45,896 nucleotides of DNA from an uncultured Bacilli bacterium (GCA_910579535.1 CAJTUR010000009.1:1-45896); one strand, 5' to 3'. Counted from the first letter of the stretch, positions 8,812-17,868 are shown. The notes: generated by a model not told the origin, from the letters alone. Program-made: numbers and translations.

Positions 8812-10008
8812 ATGAAAATATTGACGGTGAATGCTGGGAGTTCATCTTTAAAGTTTAATTGTATTGAACTTCCTAGTGAACAAGAATTAATAAGTGGGTA
8901 TTTTGAAAAGATTGGTCTTAATGGAAGTTTTTATAATATTAAGATGAATGGAAGCAAAACAAAAAGAGAAGTGGATTTAAAAGATCATACGGATGCGGTT
9001 AAGTATTTAAAAGAAGAGCTAATTGAGAATAAAATTGTCTCTTCTTTAGACGAAATTGATGGTGTAGGTCATCGTTTGGTTCATGGTGGTGATAAATTTA
9101 AGGATTCGGTTTTATTAAATGATGAAGTGATGAAAGCGGTCGAAGAATTTAATGACTTAGCTCCTTTACATAATCCAGCCATGATTGCTTGTATTAAAGC
9201 TTTCCAAAATGAATTGCCTAATACACCTATGGTGGGTGTTTTTGATACGTCTTTCCATCAAACTATGAATGAACTTGCTTTTATGTATCCTGTTCCTTAT
9301 TCATGGTATAAAAATTATGGCATTCGTAAGTATGGTTTTCATGGAACCAGTCATAAATACATTACGAACAGAATGAAAAAGCTTTTAGGTAAAGAATCAA
9401 TTAATATTATTAATTGTCATATTGGAAGTGGCGGAAGTGTTGCTTGTATTAAGGATTCAAAAAGTATTGATACAACAATGGGTTTTTCACCTAATTCAGG
9501 TTTGATGATGGGAACACGTAGTGGGGATATTGATTATTCTATTGTTCCATTTATTATGAAAAAAACGGGTAAATCTATTGAAGAAGTGGATGCTATTTTA
9601 AATAAACAAAGTGGGTTATTCGGTATTAGTGAAAAATATGCGGATCACCGAGATATTGAAGTCGGTATGCAAAATAATGATAAAAATTGTATTTTAGCTA
9701 ATGATATGTATGTTTCAAAAGTTGTCGATTATATTGCAAAATATTTTGTTCGTTTAGAAGGAAAGGTAGATGCTTTAGTTTTTACGGCGGGGCTTGGTGA
9801 GAATGCACGAGAATTTAGAGAAGAAATTGTTTCTAAATTAAATTGTTTGGGAATGGTTCTAGATCAGGAAGAAAATATGAAAATTGCTTCTTACATGGAT
9901 AAACAAGAAGGCATTATTTCTTCAAAAGAAAGTCAAATTCCAGTTTATGTGGTACCGACAAACGAAGAATTAATGATTGCTTTAGATACTTACCATTTAA
10001 TTAGTTAA
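8812..10008 (+). CDS. ackA: Acetate kinase
   Basis: The enzyme interconverts acetyl phosphate + ADP and acetate + ATP, giving substrate-level phosphorylation in the Pta-AckA pathway. The product is 398 aa, the usual family length. Family motifs are the N-terminal phosphate loop NAGSSSLKF (about 7-15), GHRLVHGG, FDTSFHQTM, HIGSGGS, and GFSPNSGLMMGTRSGDID. I chose the ATG at 8812 because AGGTGA lies 5 bases upstream and the acetate-kinase homology begins there; an in-frame TTG at 8785 would start within the -10/terminator region. No pta lies next to it. The DHH phosphoesterase gene follows after 17 bp and is probably co-transcribed. Confidence 0.95.
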   Translation: MKILTVNAGSSSLKFNCIELPSEQELISGYFEKIGLNGSFYNIKMNGSKTKREVDLKDHTDAVKYLKEELIENKIVSSLDEIDGVGHRLVHGGDKFKDSVLLNDEVMKAVEEFNDLAPLHNPAMIACIKAFQNELPNTPMVGVFDTSFHQTMNELAFMYPVPYSWYKNYGIRKYGFHGTSHKYITNRMKKLLGKESINIINCHIGSGGSVACIKDSKSIDTTMGFSPNSGLMMGTRSGDIDYSIVPFIMKKTGKSIEEVDAILNKQSGLFGISEKYADHRDIEVGMQNNDKNCILANDMYVSKVVDYIAKYFVRLEGKVDALVFTAGLGENAREFREEIVSKLNCLGMVLDQEENMKIASYMDKQEGIISSKESQIPVYVVPTNEELMIALDTYHLIS

Positions 10009-10025
10009 ATAGAAAAGAGAGCGTT

Positions 10026-10988
10026 ATGTCTAGGAATGTTTATAAACAAATTTATAAAAAGATAAAAAAATATCAAACGATTGTCATTGCTAGACATGTT
10101 GGTCCAGATCCTGATGCGGTGACAAGTCAAATTGCTTTAAGAGATGCTATCAAATACACTTTTCCAAATAAAAATGTGTATGCGGTAGGCGCATCAGTGT
10201 ATCGATTTAAGAAATTTGGTCTTTTAGATAAAGTTGCTTTGGATACTTTAAAATCTTGTCTACTTATCATTACTGATGTTCCTAATTTAGATCGAGTGGA
10301 TGATATTTTTCAATTGAATTATCAAGAAGTAATTAAAATTGATCATCATCCTTGTTCAGAAAAGGTTAGTGAGTTGGAACTTGTTGATGATACGGCTTCG
10401 AGTGCCTGTCAATTAGTGGCGGAGCTTATTTATAAAACCCCTTTAAAAATGAACGTTTCGGTTGCTGAAAATTTATTTTTAGGTATTGTTTCCGATAGTG
10501 ATCGTTTTTTACTTTCATATACATCCGCAAAGACTTTTCAAATTATTTCTAAATTGATTGATGATTATCGATTGGATTTTAATCGGCTTTACGCTTCTTT
10601 GTATGAGCGGCCAATTAATGAAATTCGTTTTCATGGGTATCTTGGAGAAAATTTAGAAATTCAAGAGAGTGGTTTGGCGTTTATTAAAATTATGCCAGAA
10701 ATTATAAATAAATATAATGTCGATTTAGCCACACCTTCTAATATGATAAATGATTTTAATTTTATTAAAGAAGTTCTTGTTTGGGTTTTTATAACGTATG
10801 ATGAGAAAAACGAGATCTATAAAATTAATATACGGAGTCGAGGTCCTATTATCAATACGGTTGCTGAACAGTTTCATGGTGGAGGACATAAGTTTGCTAG
10901 TGGCGCAAGGGTTAAAACCATGGAAGAAGTGGATTTAATGTTACAAGATTTAAATCAAGTTTGTGAAGAATATCAGAAATTAAGGTAA
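10026..10988 (+). CDS. nrnA: NrnA-like DHH/DHHA1 phosphoesterase
   Basis: The 320-aa product matches bifunctional oligoribonuclease/pAp phosphatases (NrnA/MgpA), which degrade short RNAs or linear dinucleotides and 3'-phosphoadenosine 5'-phosphate in the cytoplasm. Mn-binding motifs are H24..D28.D30 (RHVGPDPDAV), an Asp near 82, and DHHP at 106-109. The C-terminal DHHA1 domain has GGGHKFASGA at about 285. The first motif reads GPDPDAVTS where PDGDAxGS is common, a small deviation. Its 3' end forms part of its own terminator. The NrnA role is by family; close paralogues can prefer cyclic-dinucleotide products. Confidence 0.85.
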   Translation: MSRNVYKQIYKKIKKYQTIVIARHVGPDPDAVTSQIALRDAIKYTFPNKNVYAVGASVYRFKKFGLLDKVALDTLKSCLLIITDVPNLDRVDDIFQLNYQEVIKIDHHPCSEKVSELELVDDTASSACQLVAELIYKTPLKMNVSVAENLFLGIVSDSDRFLLSYTSAKTFQIISKLIDDYRLDFNRLYASLYERPINEIRFHGYLGENLEIQESGLAFIKIMPEIINKYNVDLATPSNMINDFNFIKEVLVWVFITYDEKNEIYKINIRSRGPIINTVAEQFHGGGHKFASGARVKTMEEVDLMLQDLNQVCEEYQKLR

Positions 10989-11005
10989 TTTCTGGTATTT
11001 TTTTT
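10970..11005 (+). terminator. Terminator overlapping the end of the DHH gene
   Basis: The 13-base arm at 10970-10982 pairs with 10986-10998 (one G-T pair) around loop AGG, followed by T residues to 11005. The stop codon (10986-10988) lies in the descending arm. Confidence 0.8.
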
Positions 11006-11019
11006 ATTAGTAAAAAAAC

Positions 11020-11048
11020 TTGATTTTTTTTGCTTTTTATGGTATTGT
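11020..11048 (+). promoter_or_regulatory. Promoter of the 655-aa membrane-protein gene
   Basis: TTGATT at 11020-11025, 17-bp spacer, TATTGT at 11043-11048. The stretch around the -10 (ATGGTATTGTATA) closely resembles that of the downstream paralogue (ATGGTACAATATA), suggesting promoter and gene were duplicated together. Confidence 0.6.
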
Positions 11049-11076
11049 ATAGCGCAAAAAGAGGGGGTTATGATTT

Positions 11077-13044
11077 ATGGGGATAAATCAACCTAAAAAA
11101 GGGAGTTCTTTGGTGTGGGCGCATGATTTAATTCATCAACTAAATGTATCTGGAATTTTGGCACGTGATATTATAAAAATTATAAGTCAACTCTCTAAAA
11201 GAGAAATAGTGTTACCAACTGGAAAGACAGCTTATTTAGTGGATTACAATGAATTTATAAAAGTAGCTGAAGCGGTTACGCAGAAAAAAGTTTCAAATTA
11301 TGTTCATGACGTTAACAATTTTAAAAAAGCTGTTCAAAAAGATATTGATAAAGATAAAGTGATTAAAGATCTCAGAACGCTTTTTTATCCTATAAAGCAA
11401 ATGAATACTTATCGCGAAAGTTTATATATTGAGCATGAGTATAAAGAGGCTTTAAGAAAGGCTGAAGAAGATAAGTTAGAATTAGAAAAAAGAAAACAAG
11501 CTTATTCACAACCGACTTTTGTTGATAACCGAGCTAATTATGAAGAAAAAAATAAAATCGCTCTACCTTCTATTGAAGAAATATTGAGAACAACTGTTAT
11601 ACCTGAACCTAAATTTGATAATACGATTGATTATTTTGATGATGATTATATTTATGATGAAGAAGAAATTGATAAAAGATTTGTAATTCCTCATTTTGAA
11701 AGAGAAAAAGTTGCGGATGACCCTATTTTGCTAAATGAAAAGAAAAGGTTTCAATTAACTCCAGAAATGATTTCTTCAGCTTGGAATCGTTTTGAAAAAC
11801 GTTTTTTGTATTTTATGGGTTTAGTTCCATTAGAAGAATTACCACAGAAGAAAGTAAAAAAGAAAATTGAATTTAAAAAATTTTTTCAAAGATTTGAAAA
11901 GAAGGAAAAGGAACTTACTTTATTTGAAAGTAAACTATTAGATTTTTTAGGACTTTCTTATGAAGAAGAAGAGGATAATTTTATTTATGAGGAAGCACCT
12001 TCAATAATTCATCAAGTTGAAAATGAGAAAAAAGAAAAACTATTTCAAAAAAATAAAAATTATCGAAATGAAAAAAAACGAAATAAAGATGCTAAATATC
12101 AAGTTTATTTATTATGTCAAAAACTAAGTAGTAAAAAAATCAATGATTTTTCCTTAAATGAAAAAATAGAGATGGTTCAGGCATCTAAAAAATATATAGA
12201 AATACTAAAAAAAGGCGAAAATAATTTATTTGATTATGAAAAAGAATATGCTTTAATCATTGTTAATAAGATTTATAATTATTTAAATTCTAGTTTAAAT
12301 AATTCAACTGTTTATGATGGTAAACTTTTTAGTTACATGAATTCTTATATTCATGATATGAAAGATTATTTTGAAATAGAAACAAAACCTAAAATTGTTG
12401 ATTTTAAGATAAGCAAAGAGATGAAAAATAAAATTATTAAAAATATAAGTAAAGTAGCGAGTTTAGCTCTTGTAGTCGTTTTAGGTATTGGGACTAAAGG
12501 AATTCATGCGGAATCTGATAATAAAGAGGTGAAAGGTATTGAGCATGAGTTTACGGGACTAAATATAGAAAATACTTTTTCAAAATTAAATTATGAAATG
12601 TCAAATTTAGTAGAAAAAAATGTTAATAAAAGTGTAAATATAGAAAATACTAGTGAAAGGTCTATTACCACACAAGTTTTAAATCATCCTAATTCAATAG
12701 AAGAAAATGAAACAGATTATTTATCTATAGGGGAAAGTGTTCAAGTTTTAGAAGGTGCAAAAGTGTATGGTCAATTTTTAGATTTAGTTGATAATGAAAA
12801 TGGTCAAAAGCCTTATTATGACTCTGTTGAGCTAGAGCGTACAATTAGAAGCGTTGTAGTAATGAATAATGATGATGTTAAAAATGTTTATTCGAATGAA
12901 GAAGTTGAACATTATATTAGTTTAGATTATGATGTTTTAGGGTATCAAGTCGATAATATGTATTCATTTGATGAAAATGGAAATTATGTTTGTAGTGAAG
13001 GAAATTATAATTCTCAAAGTTTAATAAGAAAATTAAGTAAGTAA
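11077..13044 (+). CDS. Unrecognised bitopic membrane protein, 655 aa (paralogue A)
   Basis: I do not recognise a family. About 450 N-terminal residues are charged and rich in Lys/Glu and Tyr/Phe. A single hydrophobic helix at about 460-478 (VASLALVVVLGIG) is followed by IHAES and about 175 extracytoplasmic residues. With Lys-rich flanks on the N side, the large domain is predicted cytoplasmic and the tail outside. The last 105 residues form a domain shared with the next gene: VYGQ..DL, a YSNEEVEHYI motif, DYDVLGYQVDNM and a GNY tail. RBS GAGGGGG ends 9 bases before the ATG at 11077. A role in envelope or spore signalling is possible but not shown. Confidence 0.8.
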   Translation: MGINQPKKGSSLVWAHDLIHQLNVSGILARDIIKIISQLSKREIVLPTGKTAYLVDYNEFIKVAEAVTQKKVSNYVHDVNNFKKAVQKDIDKDKVIKDLRTLFYPIKQMNTYRESLYIEHEYKEALRKAEEDKLELEKRKQAYSQPTFVDNRANYEEKNKIALPSIEEILRTTVIPEPKFDNTIDYFDDDYIYDEEEIDKRFVIPHFEREKVADDPILLNEKKRFQLTPEMISSAWNRFEKRFLYFMGLVPLEELPQKKVKKKIEFKKFFQRFEKKEKELTLFESKLLDFLGLSYEEEEDNFIYEEAPSIIHQVENEKKEKLFQKNKNYRNEKKRNKDAKYQVYLLCQKLSSKKINDFSLNEKIEMVQASKKYIEILKKGENNLFDYEKEYALIIVNKIYNYLNSSLNNSTVYDGKLFSYMNSYIHDMKDYFEIETKPKIVDFKISKEMKNKIIKNISKVASLALVVVLGIGTKGIHAESDNKEVKGIEHEFTGLNIENTFSKLNYEMSNLVEKNVNKSVNIENTSERSITTQVLNHPNSIEENETDYLSIGESVQVLEGAKVYGQFLDLVDNENGQKPYYDSVELERTIRSVVVMNNDDVKNVYSNEEVEHYISLDYDVLGYQVDNMYSFDENGNYVCSEGNYNSQSLIRKLSK

Positions 13045-13047
13045 ATC

Positions 13048-13076
13048 TTGATTTTATTTGTTAATTATGGTACAAT
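13048..13076 (+). promoter_or_regulatory. Promoter of the 814-aa membrane-protein gene
   Basis: TTGATT at 13048-13053, 17-bp spacer, TACAAT at 13071-13076. It has the same -35 and the same ATGGTA spacer end as the promoter at 11020. Confidence 0.65.
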
Positions 13077-13111
13077 ATATGTCGTTTAAATGACAGAAGG
13101 GGGAAATGTTT

Positions 13112-15556
13112 ATGATTAAAAAAGATGTTTTTAAAGTAAGTCCTGAAGATGTTGATTATATTACTGAAGGAAGGGCGTTTGTTTTTGAAAAAAATGGAGA
13201 AGTTCTTTCCGTTTCAAATGTAAAACAATTTAATGAATTGCAAAAAGAAGGGTATACACTTAGGGGTTATGAAATTGATGGCACTTATTATCAAGTAGGT
13301 GATTTAGGAATGAAATTTTTTGAAGGTAATGATTCATTTTATGATGAAGAGGATTATTTTGATGATTATGATAAAAATGAGAGTGTTTATGAATATGCTG
13401 AAGATAATTCTTTATTTTGGGAAAATGATATTCGTGAATTTTTATTAGATCGTGGTTTAGCTAAAAAAGGTGTTGAGAAAATTTTAACTAGTATTCATCT
13501 TGAACCTCAAGATGGAGAAAAAGATTTTATAATTGATTATTATCAATTGCGTCCTATTTTATTTAATTTGGGAAATAAATTTTCAAAAGAAATTAATACA
13601 TTATCAACGTTTAAATCTCTTTTATATCCGAGAGTTTCAGAAGATTTTATTGAAGCACAGGAATTTGAAAATATTTTGAAAAATTTTAAAATTAAGACAA
13701 AGGAAATAAAAAATGTGTTGAATTCATTACATGAAATGAAAAACTATTCGACTAAATGTGTTTATTTTTCAAAGGAAGAAGTGCAGCAAATTATGAGTGA
13801 ACGTGGCTATTCTCATTTGATTTATGAAAATATGCTTTGTTATCCAAAACAAAATTATTTTATGGATGAAATTTTAGCTTTGTGTTTTAAAAATACAGGC
13901 AAAGTTTATTTAAGTACAGATTCTTTGTATGAAGTTTCTGAAAAATTATTTCAACTGATTAAAATAGGACCTAAAAATACTAAATTCATTGCTGAAAAAG
14001 TAAAAATTATGGCTGACATTATAGAGGAATTGAAAAAGAATCATTTTAATACTTTTGATTATTATACAGGTAAATATCCATTATTATCAGAGTTTATCGA
14101 TTCTATTTCTTTCCATGAAGATGTTGATGCTGAATTTATAAAAAGACACACCGATTTAACAATGATTTATCAACATATTAAAAAATTAATTAATCGAAAA
14201 AAAATAGAAACCTATGCTAAAGAGCAGGGTATTGAGATTCAGAAGAATGAGGATAAAAATAATAAAAAAGAGAAAACTAAATTTTTTAACAAAAAAATTA
14301 ATGCTTTAAAAGAAAAATTTATCTATAATAAGAGCGGTTCAAAACAGAATCAAAAAAGTTCTATTAAAGATTTTATTGGAGAAAAATTAAATGATTTTTG
14401 TGCTCGAAGATTATCTTATGCCATTTATAAAAAGAGCAAAAAATATGCTTTTTTGGATGTTACTCAATTAACGCGTACTGAAATTAATAGTTGGATGAAA
14501 GTTAATCAAAAATTAATGAGACAATTTGAAAAATATAATAAAAGTAAATATTGTAGTGTTTCATTACCCTTTACAGCTGATATTGATATAATGGAATATT
14601 TATTTAATACTAATCGTGTATTTGAACAAATTTTAACTGTTTCGCCCGCTTTTTTAGTAGAACGAAATGAAATGGAAACTTTAGATGATTTTGTTATTAA
14701 TTACTTGGCGCTTGCGAAAGATCAGGAAAAAGCATTATTTGAAAGTTATGAAAATCAAAATGAAATTAAGCAATATATTAAAAAAAGAACAAGAAATAGA
14801 ATTGTCACAGTTATAGGGGGAATAGTTGCAACCCTATCTCTTACCTCTTTTGGCAGTGTGTTTTTATTTAAAAATCATTCTGAATCAAACGTTAATGAAA
14901 CTGAAATTACTAATGATTTTGATATAGAATCATTGAATCCAATAGAGAAGGAAGAAGAATTAAGTAGTGTTGATGTTAACAGTAAAGATAATGCCATGTA
15001 TCCAGGAGAAATAATTATTGAAGGCACTGTAAATGAGATAGAACAAGAAACTAAAACGTTGTTATCTGAAGAGAATAAAGAATTTGAAACTGAAAAAGAA
15101 GAAAATCAAGAGTCTGTTTCTAAAGATGATGCAATTCAAGATATTTATCCAGGAGAAGTTGTCATTGAGGGTATTATAGTTAATGAAGAAAAAGAAACCC
15201 CATTAAATGAAATATCTTTTATTCCAATTGGTGATGATATTGACACGCTCAATAATGCAGACGTATATGGTCAGTTAGAGGATTTAGCTTCTTTAAAAAA
15301 TGCATCTAAATCTTATTGGGGATCTAATGAAAATCTTGGACGAACAGTGAAAGGTATTGCAATAGAAAATGAAAAGACAGATACTGTAAAAATTGTTTAT
15401 AGTAATGAAGAGGTTATCAATTATTTGGTTAATGATTATGATGTTATTGGTTATCAAGTCGATAATATGTTTTCATATAATCAAAATGGAACTTATGCTG
15501 GAAGTGAAGGTCTTTATGATGATGAAAGTGTAATAAAATTAACACTAAAAAAATAA
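13112..15556 (+). CDS. Unrecognised bitopic membrane protein, 814 aa (paralogue B)
   Basis: This is a sister of the preceding gene with the same plan: about 560 charged, predicted cytoplasmic residues, one helix at about 564-584 (VTVIGGIVATLSLTSFG), and about 230 extracytoplasmic residues. The last 100 residues repeat the shared domain (YSNEEVINYLVNDYDVIGYQ). Two acidic-linker repeats of the form YPGE(I/V)(I/V)IEG lie at about 629 and 677. The N-terminus (residues 25-60) carries a degenerate copy of the same S/Y-N...GY..GY.ID pattern. I chose the ATG at 13112, 8 bases after AGGGGG; an ATG at 13106 in the same frame is too close to that RBS. Function unknown. Confidence 0.8.
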   Translation: MIKKDVFKVSPEDVDYITEGRAFVFEKNGEVLSVSNVKQFNELQKEGYTLRGYEIDGTYYQVGDLGMKFFEGNDSFYDEEDYFDDYDKNESVYEYAEDNSLFWENDIREFLLDRGLAKKGVEKILTSIHLEPQDGEKDFIIDYYQLRPILFNLGNKFSKEINTLSTFKSLLYPRVSEDFIEAQEFENILKNFKIKTKEIKNVLNSLHEMKNYSTKCVYFSKEEVQQIMSERGYSHLIYENMLCYPKQNYFMDEILALCFKNTGKVYLSTDSLYEVSEKLFQLIKIGPKNTKFIAEKVKIMADIIEELKKNHFNTFDYYTGKYPLLSEFIDSISFHEDVDAEFIKRHTDLTMIYQHIKKLINRKKIETYAKEQGIEIQKNEDKNNKKEKTKFFNKKINALKEKFIYNKSGSKQNQKSSIKDFIGEKLNDFCARRLSYAIYKKSKKYAFLDVTQLTRTEINSWMKVNQKLMRQFEKYNKSKYCSVSLPFTADIDIMEYLFNTNRVFEQILTVSPAFLVERNEMETLDDFVINYLALAKDQEKALFESYENQNEIKQYIKKRTRNRIVTVIGGIVATLSLTSFGSVFLFKNHSESNVNETEITNDFDIESLNPIEKEEELSSVDVNSKDNAMYPGEIIIEGTVNEIEQETKTLLSEENKEFETEKEENQESVSKDDAIQDIYPGEVVIEGIIVNEEKETPLNEISFIPIGDDIDTLNNADVYGQLEDLASLKNASKSYWGSNENLGRTVKGIAIENEKTDTVKIVYSNEEVINYLVNDYDVIGYQVDNMFSYNQNGTYAGSEGLYDDESVIKLTLKK

Positions 15557-15567
15557 GTTGAAAATTT

Positions 15568-15597
15568 AAGAAGGTTCATAAGATATCTTCTTTTTTT
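15568..15597 (+). terminator. Possible terminator after paralogue B
   Basis: AAGAAG at 15568-15573 and CTTCTT at 15587-15592 flank a 13-base loop and are followed by T residues. The stem is short and AT-rich. Confidence 0.5.
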
Positions 15598-15652
15598 ATT
15601 CATCTTGAATATTAATGAAGAGAAAGGTACAATACAAAAGAGGAATTAAAAT

Positions 15653-16438
15653 ATGAATATAAAAATTAAATGTTTTAGAAAAGGGAAAAAAAATTCTTAT
15701 ACTCTTGATTTTGTTGGTAATTATGAAAGTATTGTTTTATATGATGAAATTATTTTAAAAAATAATCTTTTAATAAAAAAAGAAGTTGATTCAGAATTAT
15801 TAAGAAAATTAATTTTGGAAAATGCTTCTATAGAATGTTATTATAAAGCTTTAAATTATTTAAATTTTAAAAGACGCTCTAAAAAAGAAGTTGAAAATTA
15901 TTTAGGAAAAAGTGGTTTTATAAAAAAGGATATTCTTTTAAGTTTAGAACGATTAGAAAAAGAAGGTTTTATTAATGATAAACAATATCTAGAGTCCTTT
16001 ATTAATGATCAAGTTCATTTAAATAATCATGGTCCTTTAAAAATAATTCAAAAGCTTAAATTGTTAGGTTTTGAAGAAAAAGAAATAAAAGATTATTTAG
16101 AAACTTTTCCAAGCTCTGTATGGAAAGAGAAAATTGCTTCTATTGTTAATAAAAAAATAAAAAGTAATCGTCATTTAGGAAGTGTTAAATTAAAGGAAAA
16201 GGTAATGTTTTCTTTATTGAGTGAGGGGTTTAGAAAAGAAGAAGTGCTGGCTGTTTTAGATAATAGTACTTTTTCTTCTAGTCAAGAGATTTTAAAAAAA
16301 GAATTAGAAAAGTTTTATATTAAATTAAGTCGAAAATACGATGGAACGACACTACAATATCAATTAAAAATGAAGCTTTTAAGCCGAGGTTTTGAAATTG
16401 AAGCGCTTAATGAAGTTTTAGAAGAATTTTTTTCATAA
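15653..16438 (+). CDS. recX: RecX regulator of recombinase RecA
   Basis: RecX binds RecA filaments and modulates their activity in recombination and DNA repair. The 261-aa length matches the long Bacilli form. Three-helix RecX repeats are visible: YYKALNYLNFKRRSKKEVENYL at about 63-84 followed by a LEKEGFINDKQYLESFI element, then repeats around LKLLGFEEKEIKDYL and LKMKLLSRGFEIEALNEVL. RBS AGAGGAA is 6 bases before the ATG. It is followed by a bidirectional terminator shared with the convergent prsA gene. recA is not in the window. Confidence 0.85.
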   Translation: MNIKIKCFRKGKKNSYTLDFVGNYESIVLYDEIILKNNLLIKKEVDSELLRKLILENASIECYYKALNYLNFKRRSKKEVENYLGKSGFIKKDILLSLERLEKEGFINDKQYLESFINDQVHLNNHGPLKIIQKLKLLGFEEKEIKDYLETFPSSVWKEKIASIVNKKIKSNRHLGSVKLKEKVMFSLLSEGFRKEEVLAVLDNSTFSSSQEILKKELEKFYIKLSRKYDGTTLQYQLKMKLLSRGFEIEALNEVLEEFFS

Positions 16439-16464
16439 AAAAAGATATTTTGCAATATCTTTTT
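16438..16464. terminator. Bidirectional terminator between recX and prsA
   Basis: AAAAAGATATT, loop TTGC, AATATCTTTTT: a near-perfect palindrome with A and T runs on both sides, between two convergent genes. Confidence 0.85.
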
Positions 16465-17485
16465 ATTCATTAGAACTTGAATTTGCTTTTTGTGCTTGTG
16501 TTAAAGCGTTTTGAATATAATTAGCGTATTGAGTTTTAATTTCACTATCTATAATATCCACACCATAACTTTTACGTAATTCTTGCATAGCTTTAACGGA
16601 AACGGTTGCATCTTCTTGCATTAATTCTGTTGCAAGTGTTTCAATAATTGTATCTTTCACATCTTCAATTTTAGCTTTTTCTTTAGAATCTTCTCTAAAT
16701 ATAACATGGTATCCTAGACTTGTAGTAATGATTTCAGTTGAGAATTCACCATTTTTTAATTTAAAAGCATTTTTTAAAATTTCATCATAATTGCTTGATA
16801 GTGTTCCATTATTGATGTATCCAAGTGAACCGCCATCGTTTTTAGTTGATTCATCTTCAGAATATTCTTTAGCAAGTTCAGTAAAAGTTTCTTTTACGTT
16901 TTTACTTTCTTTTAATTTTGCAATGATGGTATTTATTTTTTCTTTTGCTTCATTGTCACTTTTTGTTTTTTCTTCTTCACTTGCGTCATCTTTCACATTT
17001 TTAGTTACTAAGATATGTTTTACTAAGACATCTCCATAGATATTTTTATCATAATATTCATTTATTTCTTTATCTGTAATTTGTTCTTTAGCGTAGTCTT
17101 CAATGGCCTCTTTTTTTAGGTAATCTAAATAAATATAATTACGGAAGGATTCAATTGTAGAATAAGACGTTGAATATTGAATGACTGATAGTAATTGATC
17201 TCCATAATATTCTTCATAAGATTTCATTGTTCCATCGGTGTATTCGTTAGCACTTTCTATACGATCTTTATATTTTTCTTCTAATATTTTTTTGTCAATT
17301 AAATTAATTAATGAATCCAGTGCATAACTGTTTTTTAGATCGTTGTATAATTCATTGACACTGATGTTGTTTCCATTTGATAGGGTTACTACGGCTTCCT
17401 CTCCATTACTTAAAGTGGGAATTTTTTTACCACAACTACAAACCATTAAAGTACAAATTCCAAGCACAATTATTTTTTTCTTCAT
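16463..17485 (-). CDS. prsA: PrsA-type peptidyl-prolyl isomerase lipoprotein
   Basis: This extracytoplasmic foldase assists the folding of secreted proteins at the outer face of the membrane. The 340-aa product begins MKKKIIVLG and has a lipobox-like VCSC near residue 17. A parvulin (PpiC) domain lies at about 150-265: VKHILVTK, F.ELAKEYSED, GGSLGYI, and GYHVIF. SurA-like helical regions lie on both sides. I chose the ATG at 17485 because AAGGAGG lies 6 bases before it; the in-frame ATG at 17503 precedes this RBS. An Asn/Ser-rich tail ends the protein. A good SigA promoter lies upstream (17509-17537). Confidence 0.88.
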   Translation of the reverse strand: MKKKIIVLGICTLMVCSCGKKIPTLSNGEEAVVTLSNGNNISVNELYNDLKNSYALDSLINLIDKKILEEKYKDRIESANEYTDGTMKSYEEYYGDQLLSVIQYSTSYSTIESFRNYIYLDYLKKEAIEDYAKEQITDKEINEYYDKNIYGDVLVKHILVTKNVKDDASEEEKTKSDNEAKEKINTIIAKLKESKNVKETFTELAKEYSEDESTKNDGGSLGYINNGTLSSNYDEILKNAFKLKNGEFSTEIITTSLGYHVIFREDSKEKAKIEDVKDTIIETLATELMQEDATVSVKAMQELRKSYGVDIIDSEIKTQYANYIQNALTQAQKANSSSNE

Positions 17486-17508
17486 TCTATCCTCCTTAAA
17501 CACTACAT

Positions 17509-17537
17509 ATTATAACGAATTATCAAAAAAAATACAA
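17509..17537 (-). promoter_or_regulatory. SigA-type promoter of prsA
   Basis: On the minus strand TTGTAT (17537-17532), 17-bp spacer, TATAAT (17514-17509), 23 bases before the prsA start codon. Confidence 0.75.
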
Positions 17538-17567
17538 GAAGAACACGCACCACTTTATCTATTCAAC

Positions 17568-17576
17568 CATACAATA
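17568..17576 (+). promoter_or_regulatory. SigK/SigE-like -10 element before YjcZ-type genes
   Basis: CATACAATA fits the mother-cell sporulation -10 (SigK CATANNNTA; SigE CATACANT). An AC dinucleotide 17 bases upstream (17549-17550) fits the weak SigK -35. It lies 34 bases before the first small spore gene. Confidence 0.55.
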
Positions 17577-17609
17577 TAAATGAAAAGACAAATAAAGGAG
17601 GTATGAAAT

Positions 17610-17702
17610 ATGAGTCAATGTTGTGGAAATAACGGACTTGGTCCTGCAATTATCCTTGTGTTATTCATTTTATTAATTATTATTGTAGGAGCTTTCATTT
17701 AG
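17610..17702 (+). CDS. YjcZ-family sporulation mini-protein
   Basis: The 30-residue product starts MSQCCGNNGLGPA and continues as one hydrophobic helix (IILVLFILLIIIVGAFI). This is typical of the YjcZ family of short spore-associated membrane peptides: Gly/Cys head, then a VLFILLIII helix. RBS AAAGGAGG is 8 bases upstream. It is preceded by a mother-cell type promoter motif and followed after 31 bp by a second member. The exact function in spores is unknown for the family. Confidence 0.8.
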   Translation: MSQCCGNNGLGPAIILVLFILLIIIVGAFI

Positions 17703-17733
17703 TCTTTTAAAAAAGGTAAAGGAGGGATTAAGT

Positions 17734-17868
17734 ATGAATTGTTGTAAAAAGAACACTCCAGAAAAACCTTGTTGTAATAATGGTATAAATACTGCTTTTA
17801 TTGTTATTGTATTATTTATTTTATTAGCCATTATATTCGCTGGTTTTGGTGGATATGGTTACTATTAA
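17734..17868 (+). CDS. Second YjcZ-like sporulation mini-protein
   Basis: The 44-residue product has a Cys-rich head (MNCCKKNTPEKPCCNNG), a hydrophobic helix (FIVIVLFILLAIIFAG) and an aromatic Gly/Tyr tail (FGGYGYY). RBS AAAGGAGGG is 9 bases before the ATG. Two CC pairs suggest disulfide or metal-linked assembly in the coat or spore membrane (inference). Its stop overlaps the stop of the convergent kinase-like gene by four bases, and the shared hairpin begins inside the stop. Confidence 0.75.
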   Translation: MNCCKKNTPEKPCCNNGINTAFIVIVLFILLAIIFAGFGGYGYY

